DNA from: Candidatus Iainarchaeum sp.
Lineage (GTDB): Archaea; Iainarchaeota; Iainarchaeia; Iainarchaeales; JAFCCW01
Length of the DNA stretch: 54,103 nucleotides
Direction of reading: 5' to 3'
Assembly: GCA_017609985.1 (NCBI GenBank)
Contig: JAFCCW010000014.1
Coordinates: forward strand, 1-54,103
The notes below the pieces were generated by a model. The model had not been told where the DNA came from. It was given only the letters and a program-made list of their open reading frames with translations, and did no database searches. Position numbers and translations under genes: made by a program. Shown in pieces: positions 48,580-54,103 of the stretch (its first letter is position 1; every line of letters starts with the position of its first letter).

Positions 48580-51531
48580 ATGAAAATTGGCATGGATTCT
48601 GTTCTCAAATATGCAACTGCCTTGTTTTTTATAGGAGTTATTCTTGTTGCTCTTGGAGTAATAAAACTTCCTGGTGAAGACAAGTTTCAGGGAGTTCCAG
48701 TTCCTCCTCCGGAACAAGCTGCTCAGGATTTTCAACAGTCTTCTGAAAACATTGCAAACATTGTAAATTTGTGCAAGGGTTATTCTCCCTCTGAATTCCA
48801 ACAGCTTGTTTCTGAACGCCTTCTTAATATTGCAAAAAAGCAGTTTGATGAAACAGGCCAAATCCCTTATTTTTCAATTGAGGACATTGATCAGATTGTA
48901 ATTGAATTGTGCGGTGTTCCATTAACTGATAAGCAGAAAGAAGAGCTAAAGTTTAACCTTGAAAAGCTCAATCTTGATATCAGAAACCTGATTCTTTCCA
49001 ATGCTGTGGAGTGCACTAGTGACGAAGACTGTAAAGAAGGAGAAGTTTGTAAAGAATTCAAATGTGTTTCCAGCGAGCAAGAAATTCAGCCGCCAGTAGT
49101 AATTCCTGAAATTGAAACAACTTTAATCAAGCCATTGGTTTTCTCCGATCCAAAAAAATCTTTTGCAGAGCTTACTCTCCCATGGGCTGTTATTCCAGTT
49201 GACAAATCAAAACTTGAAGAGCCTGAAAAATATTCTGTTGAAAACTTTAGTTTTTCTTTGATAAATAATTCAGGTTATGAAATAGGTTTTGATAATTTTT
49301 TCATTGCTGAAATTCCTGAAAGCGAAAAAGTCATTGAAGATGGAAAGCTTGTTGAAAGACCAAAGCTGAGGCTGAAGCTGAACATTGAAGACAAGTCAAT
49401 GTGGCGAACTTTTGCTTCTGGCGGACCTAGAATTGATGCAGAGATTGTTGTTAAATACAATCCAGAGCTTTTTTCTGAAGCCCAGCCATATCTTGACAAA
49501 CTTGTTAAAGACTTTTCAATCCCTGTTACAATTTACAACGAGTACGGTGTCATTGTCTTTGCAAAAAAGTTAAGAGAAACCAAGACAGGAACTGTTTCAG
49601 AGATTGAAACAATAACTGAACGCTCTGAAGCTTGGGATTATCTTGAAGTGGAAGACCCTGCTGATATTCAGACTCTCAAATATTATCTTGATCAAATTTA
49701 CACTATTGACAACACAAGTCTTGAAAATATTCCGACAAGCAGAGAATCCGGCCATATGTTTTCTTACCTTGTTCTTGTCTATAACGAGTCTGTTCCCGAC
49801 ACAGTTTTTCCAACTAAGCTAAGCAACTGGGAGCCAGAACAGGCTTCTGGTTATATGCTTGCTAACTTCAAGGGAACTGATGATGTGCTTAGCAGGATAG
49901 GTTCTTCAAGCAATGATGTTTCAACAAATGTTGCTGTTTCCCGTCTGCCGGTAAAGAAGTTGAACGATGTTGCAGAAGCGTTCTATGGGAAGACACAAGA
50001 CAGTGATGGCAAGACAGCTATTTTTTCTTCACAGGTTTACGAGTCAATGGGTGGAGTAGAAAAGCTTGCTGATGTTTACGGCTTGCTTTCTCCTGAAGCT
50101 GTTTCCTATGACACTGCGAGGATGACTGAAGCTGCAGTGGAAGAGTATGCTCCTTTCAAAGCGTTTATGATTGCAGGAAATTGTGATTCAAAAGGAATTG
50201 CTTTTGAAGACTCAAAGGGCACTCTTAATTATTATTCTGCAGAAGATGTTCCTGACCTGTCTGAAAAACAGTCTTCAAAATCGGAAGAGATTGATGTTAC
50301 TGAATGTTTTAATTCTGGAGATGAATTGTTTTTAAGAATTTCAAATCCTGTGATTAGTGGCTGGTCAAAAGAATCTGACGGCACAAAAAGCATGCCTGGC
50401 GGAGAACTTCCTTCAGTTATTTTTGCTCCTGACAGAAAGGTTTTCTTTGAACAGGGTTCTGCTGTACTATGGTGTGGTAAAGGCCCTGTTAAGATTTTGC
50501 CAAAAATTCGTGCTCTGAATTTTTACAAGCTTGTTCCAGAAAAGCTTGTTAGTTCTGGAGACGAATTGATTTACAAGTTCAGCAAGCCAGAGACTCTTGA
50601 AGCTGAAAAAATTGTTGTTAATGCAGAGCATATTGCAGATTCTTTTTCTCCGATTGTTTTGCTTGACGCCTGCCCGCAATCAGCGGGTATCGCGAAACAG
50701 TTTTCTATCAACGGTGCTGCTTCAGTTATTCAGTTTTCTGACAAAAACAAGTTTGCTCCAAGAACATCTGGTTATCTTTCTTCAAAGGAATTAAGCGTTG
50801 GTCACTCTGTAATTGAATTCAATGCAAGAAACACAACCGAGTTTTTGACGCTCTATGGCTTTCCAGATACTTGGTGGAGTGCTCTTGGCAGTTCAGACAA
50901 GCCTGCTGAAGCAAGTGTTTATGTAAACTATGAACAACAGCAGGCTGAAAACCCATATTATGCTGTCCTGAGTGTTGTTCCAGTTAAGGATGGAGAAGAG
51001 CTTGATTATGATGACTATCTTCCTGTCTCAGAACTTGATGAGAGTGTTGGTGTTATCTCTCAAAAAGCTTATGATAGTGCTCTTTCTTTGAGAATGAGTG
51101 CAAGAATCATGAAAAAGATTGAAGGCGGGGAAGATGTTGATGTCACTGGTAAAGTAAAAGACATAAAGTGGAGATGGTATTTTGCTTCATGGAAGTCAGA
51201 GAATGCAGAGCCAGAAGTATTGATTCAAAAACTTTCAGAATACGGTGCCTCAGTAGGAAGGGAATGGCATCTGTCAGTAACCGCGGACTTCAAGGATGAA
51301 AAAGGAGTTGCTTCTGCTCAGGACACTGAATCTTATTGCCTGCTTTCATGCGGCCCAGATCCAACAGTTTATCTGCGGATTTTTCAGAAGCCAGCTGGGA
51401 ATCCAGTGCTGATTGAAGACAAGGATGTTACTCTGTCAATGTGGGTAAAACTCTTTGACAGAAAAGATGGAAACTCAAACATGGCTTGGGAAAACAATTC
51501 CTCACTGCACTATAGATGTAAAAACTCTTGA
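48580..51531 (+). CDS. giant membrane-anchored protein, paralogue of 39124-43017 (frameshifted)
   Basis: 983 residues before a stop. One N-terminal membrane helix (YATALFFIGVILVALGVI) anchors the long outside part. CTSDEDCKEGEVCKEFKC is a Cys-rich knot; then, as in the protein at 39124, a domain starting SDPKKSFAELTLPWAVIPVD, IPVTIYNEYGVIVFAK, AVSRLPVKKLNDVAEAF, VLLDACPQSAGIAKQF and LYGFPDTWWSAL (C25-like order). A C-terminal beta module repeats. The frame ends abruptly at 51531, while the repeated module continues in the +1 frame (51455-52114), so a frameshift lies near 51480-51510. TATA-like TTTATATATTAG lies at 48533-48544. Confidence 0.75.
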   Translation: MKIGMDSVLKYATALFFIGVILVALGVIKLPGEDKFQGVPVPPPEQAAQDFQQSSENIANIVNLCKGYSPSEFQQLVSERLLNIAKKQFDETGQIPYFSIEDIDQIVIELCGVPLTDKQKEELKFNLEKLNLDIRNLILSNAVECTSDEDCKEGEVCKEFKCVSSEQEIQPPVVIPEIETTLIKPLVFSDPKKSFAELTLPWAVIPVDKSKLEEPEKYSVENFSFSLINNSGYEIGFDNFFIAEIPESEKVIEDGKLVERPKLRLKLNIEDKSMWRTFASGGPRIDAEIVVKYNPELFSEAQPYLDKLVKDFSIPVTIYNEYGVIVFAKKLRETKTGTVSEIETITERSEAWDYLEVEDPADIQTLKYYLDQIYTIDNTSLENIPTSRESGHMFSYLVLVYNESVPDTVFPTKLSNWEPEQASGYMLANFKGTDDVLSRIGSSSNDVSTNVAVSRLPVKKLNDVAEAFYGKTQDSDGKTAIFSSQVYESMGGVEKLADVYGLLSPEAVSYDTARMTEAAVEEYAPFKAFMIAGNCDSKGIAFEDSKGTLNYYSAEDVPDLSEKQSSKSEEIDVTECFNSGDELFLRISNPVISGWSKESDGTKSMPGGELPSVIFAPDRKVFFEQGSAVLWCGKGPVKILPKIRALNFYKLVPEKLVSSGDELIYKFSKPETLEAEKIVVNAEHIADSFSPIVLLDACPQSAGIAKQFSINGAASVIQFSDKNKFAPRTSGYLSSKELSVGHSVIEFNARNTTEFLTLYGFPDTWWSALGSSDKPAEASVYVNYEQQQAENPYYAVLSVVPVKDGEELDYDDYLPVSELDESVGVISQKAYDSALSLRMSARIMKKIEGGEDVDVTGKVKDIKWRWYFASWKSENAEPEVLIQKLSEYGASVGREWHLSVTADFKDEKGVASAQDTESYCLLSCGPDPTVYLRIFQKPAGNPVLIEDKDVTLSMWVKLFDRKDGNSNMAWENNSSLHYRCKNS

Positions 51532-52114
51532 AGAGTATTATCTCATGGATGAAGATGTTGCCTGGACAATCTATTCTTATCTTGCCTACGAGGGCACAAG
51601 CAAGGTTGCCTACAAAAGGCTCTGTAATGAGTCCTGCGGAGAATACGGCGACTATTTTTACACTTATGACTTAAAGGTCAACGAAACAGATTATCCTGAA
51701 GAAGAAGCAATAGTTCTCTCTAACGAAGGCAAGCTTGAAATAGAACCGGAGATTTTGGGAATGACTGATTCTGAAACAGACGGAGAAGACATCAAAGAGT
51801 TTGAGCTTGAAAAACTGCCAACTCCAATTAGGTGGTATTTCTATATTGATGGATTGCCTTACTTTGAGAAAGCTGTTGTGCAGGGAAGAAAAATTCCTTC
51901 TGGTTGCACTGCTGAGGTTGACAAAAAAGGAAACTTCACTGGCAATGGTGTTCCAATCTGTTCCTTTGAAGTCAGCGACCTGATTAACAAGCATAAGATG
52001 AAGGAAGGCAAGAAGTACAGGTTAAGGTCTTACGCAATCTTTGAGACAGTTGGACTCTCTTATCAGACAACGCTCTGCCTTGACCACTGTCCTGGTGAAA
52101 ACACGGAAGAATAA
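51455..52114 (+). CDS. continuation of the giant protein in the +1 frame
   Basis: 219 codons whose content continues the C-terminal module of the 48580 protein: 'CTIDV...IYSYLAYEGTSK...LCNESC' then 'GCTAEVDKKGNFTGNGV', 'CSFEVSDLINKHK', 'SYAIFETVGLSYQ' and 'CLDHC'. Both units have the same order (Cys, strand, aromatic, Cys pair) as the last unit of the upstream frame. There is no credible start or ribosome site; the ATG at 51455 is inside the other frame. It is a separate gene only if the frameshift is real and the protein is now two parts. Confidence 0.7.
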   Translation: MTEKMETQTWLGKTIPHCTIDVKTLEEYYLMDEDVAWTIYSYLAYEGTSKVAYKRLCNESCGEYGDYFYTYDLKVNETDYPEEEAIVLSNEGKLEIEPEILGMTDSETDGEDIKEFELEKLPTPIRWYFYIDGLPYFEKAVVQGRKIPSGCTAEVDKKGNFTGNGVPICSFEVSDLINKHKMKEGKKYRLRSYAIFETVGLSYQTTLCLDHCPGENTEE

Positions 52115-52171
52115 CACCGCTACTTTTTTATATAAGAAACACTTATATTAATCCACTTTAAAGTGATGTGC

Positions 52172-52786
52172 ATGAACTGGAAAGCAATACTTGGCATTAT
52201 CATTATTCTTGCTTTAGCTGTTTCCGCAGTCTTGTTTTTTTCTTCTGAAGAAAAGCCTTTTTCTGACGGAGTTGTTGACTTGGAAATGGCGGTTTCTTCT
52301 GCTGGAATAAATCTTTCAGCTGAAAATGCGTTTGATTCAATTGATTATGCTTCTGTTAACACTGATTTGCTTGAATCAAACCTTGTTTCTTTCAAGGCTT
52401 CTGTCGGAGGCTATGAAAACTCGCCTGTTCTTTCTGCTGCAACTGATGTGTATCTTGCATTTGCAGAGCTTGTTTCTTACAATAAGCAGATTTCTGAAGA
52501 TTTTGCACAATCTCCTGCTGAATCTGTTGATAACTGTGGAGAAGAGGTTTTAGCCTATATGAAGGGGCTTGAAACAGCTTCAAATCAGCAGTTCCAAAAA
52601 TATTCTTTGCTAGCTCAAAAGATTGATTCATTCAATGAATCTCACTCTGAAAATAGTTCATCATTCAATTTTAACAATATTTATCCAGACCTGCAGTTCT
52701 TGCAGGAAAAAAATTCAGAAGTTTCCGATTCAGTTGCGTTATGGGAAAGTTTTTGCGCTCTTACTCCAGAGAGTGTTGGAGAGTAA
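52172..52786 (+). CDS. membrane-anchored protein, paralogue of 37104-37766
   Basis: About 204 residues. An N-terminal hydrophobic helix (AILGIIIILALAVSAVLFFS) without a lipobox Cys, then an outside helical domain matching the lipoprotein at 37104: GINLSAENAFDSIDYASVNT, SFKASVGGYENSPV, LAFAELVSYNKQISEDF. TATA-like TTTTTATATAAG at 52124-52135. GTG at 52163 and ATG at 52166 are possible, but ATG at 52172 follows AAGTGATG best. It completes the duplicated cassette downstream of the giant protein. Confidence 0.7.
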   Translation: MNWKAILGIIIILALAVSAVLFFSSEEKPFSDGVVDLEMAVSSAGINLSAENAFDSIDYASVNTDLLESNLVSFKASVGGYENSPVLSAATDVYLAFAELVSYNKQISEDFAQSPAESVDNCGEEVLAYMKGLETASNQQFQKYSLLAQKIDSFNESHSENSSSFNFNNIYPDLQFLQEKNSEVSDSVALWESFCALTPESVGE

Positions 52787-52829
52787 ACTTAAATACAAGT
52801 TAACCCAATAATTTTAACAAGGTGTTTTA

Positions 52830-54103
52830 TTGATTTCAAGAAAAGCTTTTTTTGTTCTTTTTCTGATTTTTATAGCAGGAATTGGTTTTGCAGCAGATGC
52901 TCCTGCTTCAACAGTCGGCTCTGATAGAATGGAATTTTCCCAGACTGCTCAATATGAAATTGACAATCTGAGATTTTGCTCTGGTTCAACAGCTCTCTGT
53001 GACTGTTCTGCAGTTTACTGCAATGGATATCAAGCAACAGCATATTTGATGGCTCAGCTGATTGACAGAAGCTATAACAACATAAAGCAGGGAAGCGACA
53101 CAATGCTTGTTTATGGCTCTTGGCCTGCAATTGTAAAACTTCCAGATTATTCTTCGTATTATCGCGTTGTAAACCCTTATTCCATCAAGCCATTTAATTC
53201 AGAAGAATTTAAGAATTCTGCAAGTGTTCCCTATTCTTACTGGTTTGGAAGAAAGCCATTATCTGGAAAAGAAAACGACAGAACCTATATTGACATGCTT
53301 CAAAAGATTGATACAAAAGAATCACTTATTGCTGGAAGCAAGAGAAGAACACAGTTTGTTTTTGTTCCAATCAAGCAAAAAACAATTGGCAGGGATACTG
53401 TCTGGGAAAATTTCAATGCAATGCAGGGAATTTATGAATTAAAGGGAGACTGGGCTTTTGCTGACAAAGGACAGTCAAGGCTTGCGAAAGCTGTTTACTG
53501 GCTTGACAGTGGTGACAAGGCAGATTCTCTTCTCGCGAACTCTTCTGCTGTTACCAAGTTTTACAGAGCGTGCCTTGATTCTTTGAATGGTTATGTGGGC
53601 AATTCATCTGATAAAAGCAATTACTGTAAAAATGCAATTGGTTCTCCTGTTGGGGATGCTGATTCATTAATGCAGGCTGCATTAAGACCTCCTGTTGCTC
53701 AGCCAGCTCAGCCGTCTACTGGAACAGGTTCTTCTTCTGGCACAGGTTCTTCTGGTTCTAGCACGGGAGCAGGTTCTCCAGTCTCGCCTTCGACCGGAAC
53801 ACCAACTGGTTCTTTTGAAACAGCTGATGTTACAATTCTTGCTTATAATTTCAATGGCCAGCTTCCAACAGTTGAAGCCTTTTACGGCGGAAACATGGAT
53901 GGCTCTGGCTCATGGACTAACAAGTCTGGCTATACTCCACAGTATCAGAACAAGGCAGATGGCAGTTACTATGTGTTTTCAACAAAAATGACTATTGGCG
54001 TGCCATACTATGTCAAGGTAACTTATTCTGACGGAACCTTTGTTTACTGGATTGTAAAGCCCACAAGCAAGACCTCTGCAGAGGAATGGAAGGATGCCGG
54101 CAC
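52830..54103 (+). CDS. secreted protein, cut by the window end
   Basis: At least 424 residues, running off the right edge without a stop. TTG at 52830 with ribosome site AAGGTG. Signal peptide (FFVLFLIFIAGIGFAADA), a domain with paired cysteines (RFCSGSTALCDCSAVYC), a charged middle rich in Lys/Ser/Asp, then a Ser/Gly/Thr/Pro linker (GTGSSSGTGSSGSSTGAG) and a beta-rich region (FETADVTILAYNFNGQLPTV, YYVKVTYSDGTFVYWI). Low-complexity linkers of this kind are typical of surface-anchored proteins. Last known gene of the surface cluster; no family recognised. Confidence 0.75.
   Translation, partial: MISRKAFFVLFLIFIAGIGFAADAPASTVGSDRMEFSQTAQYEIDNLRFCSGSTALCDCSAVYCNGYQATAYLMAQLIDRSYNNIKQGSDTMLVYGSWPAIVKLPDYSSYYRVVNPYSIKPFNSEEFKNSASVPYSYWFGRKPLSGKENDRTYIDMLQKIDTKESLIAGSKRRTQFVFVPIKQKTIGRDTVWENFNAMQGIYELKGDWAFADKGQSRLAKAVYWLDSGDKADSLLANSSAVTKFYRACLDSLNGYVGNSSDKSNYCKNAIGSPVGDADSLMQAALRPPVAQPAQPSTGTGSSSGTGSSGSSTGAGSPVSPSTGTPTGSFETADVTILAYNFNGQLPTVEAFYGGNMDGSGSWTNKSGYTPQYQNKADGSYYVFSTKMTIGVPYYVKVTYSDGTFVYWIVKPTSKTSAEEWKDAG

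Noticed and set aside
1-54103. CRISPR arrays, rRNA genes and insertion sequences with transposase
   Set aside because: No regular spaced repeats, no rRNA core motifs and no transposase-like frames were found.

Overview
The window is archaeal, AT-rich and densely coded. Archaeal markers include ribosomal protein L15e, aIF5A with its hypusine-site loop, a group II chaperonin (thermosome) with a Gly-Met tail, Alba, histone-fold proteins, Sec61-beta, an LSm protein, a homotetramer-type tRNA-splicing endonuclease, an XPD-like helicase, archaeal-type TrpRS, a class III (Q-x-x-x-E type) pilin signal and a C/D box sRNA. Short spacers, many small unknown secreted proteins and an isoleucine tRNA with anticodon UAU suggest a DPANN-type lineage (Diapherotrites/Micrarchaeota/Woesearchaeota-like). 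That placement is an inference from gene content only.

Layout. 0-3.2 kb: L15e, tRNA-Val(CAC) and a LAGLIDADG homing-endonuclease gene boxed between the tRNA and a 27-bp copy of its 3' part; then the tRNA thiolase TtuA/NcsA, a tRNA 5' fragment and tRNA-Val(GAC). 3.2-8.1 kb: a minus-strand run reading NYN nuclease-like, PATAN/DUF2226-like, roadblock-like, MinD-like, LSm, tRNA-Ala(GGC), nucleotidyltransferase and coiled-coil protein. 8.2-11.4 kb: aIF5A, agmatinase-like, aspartate kinase, tRNA-Ser(CGA), HIT hydrolase. 11.4-15.2 kb: two divergent multi-pass membrane proteins. 15.2-17.5 kb: a HerA-like ATPase interrupted by an intein exactly in the Walker A motif, with the N-terminal extein missing. 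17.8-21.2 kb: a winged-helix regulator with four phased operator-like sites, Alba, two related membrane-anchored proteins, Sec61-beta, a zinc-ribbon protein. 21.2-24.7 kb: OB-fold protein, tRNA-Ile(UAU) and ileS in one orientation. 24.8-28 kb: TM-helix channel-like protein, a P-loop kinase, thermosome. 28-37 kb: GNAT-like protein, a collapsed ABC transporter, COG2112-type kinase, histone-like proteins, Cys-rich lipoprotein, mini-pilin, C/D sRNA, EndA, TrpRS, a RelE/antitoxin pair, an H1-like coiled-coil protein, and a USP-like/winged-helix pair.

37-54 kb is an accessory cell-surface region. A lipoprotein, a secreted protein and a 1297-residue secreted protein form one operon. After PIN/ribbon-helix-helix genes, XPD and thioredoxin reductase come two basic proteins sharing a 45-residue glycine-rich module, one of them carrying 25 collagen Gly-X-Y triplets. 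These are followed by a paralogue of the giant secreted protein, a paralogue of the lipoprotein, and another secreted protein cut by the window end. Both giant proteins carry a segment resembling the C25 (gingipain) caspase-like fold, apparently without the catalytic His. This duplicated surface cassette with collagen-like partners is my best candidate for an undescribed system. The tRNA-flanked homing endonuclease and the intein-split HerA ATPase are the next most interesting loci.
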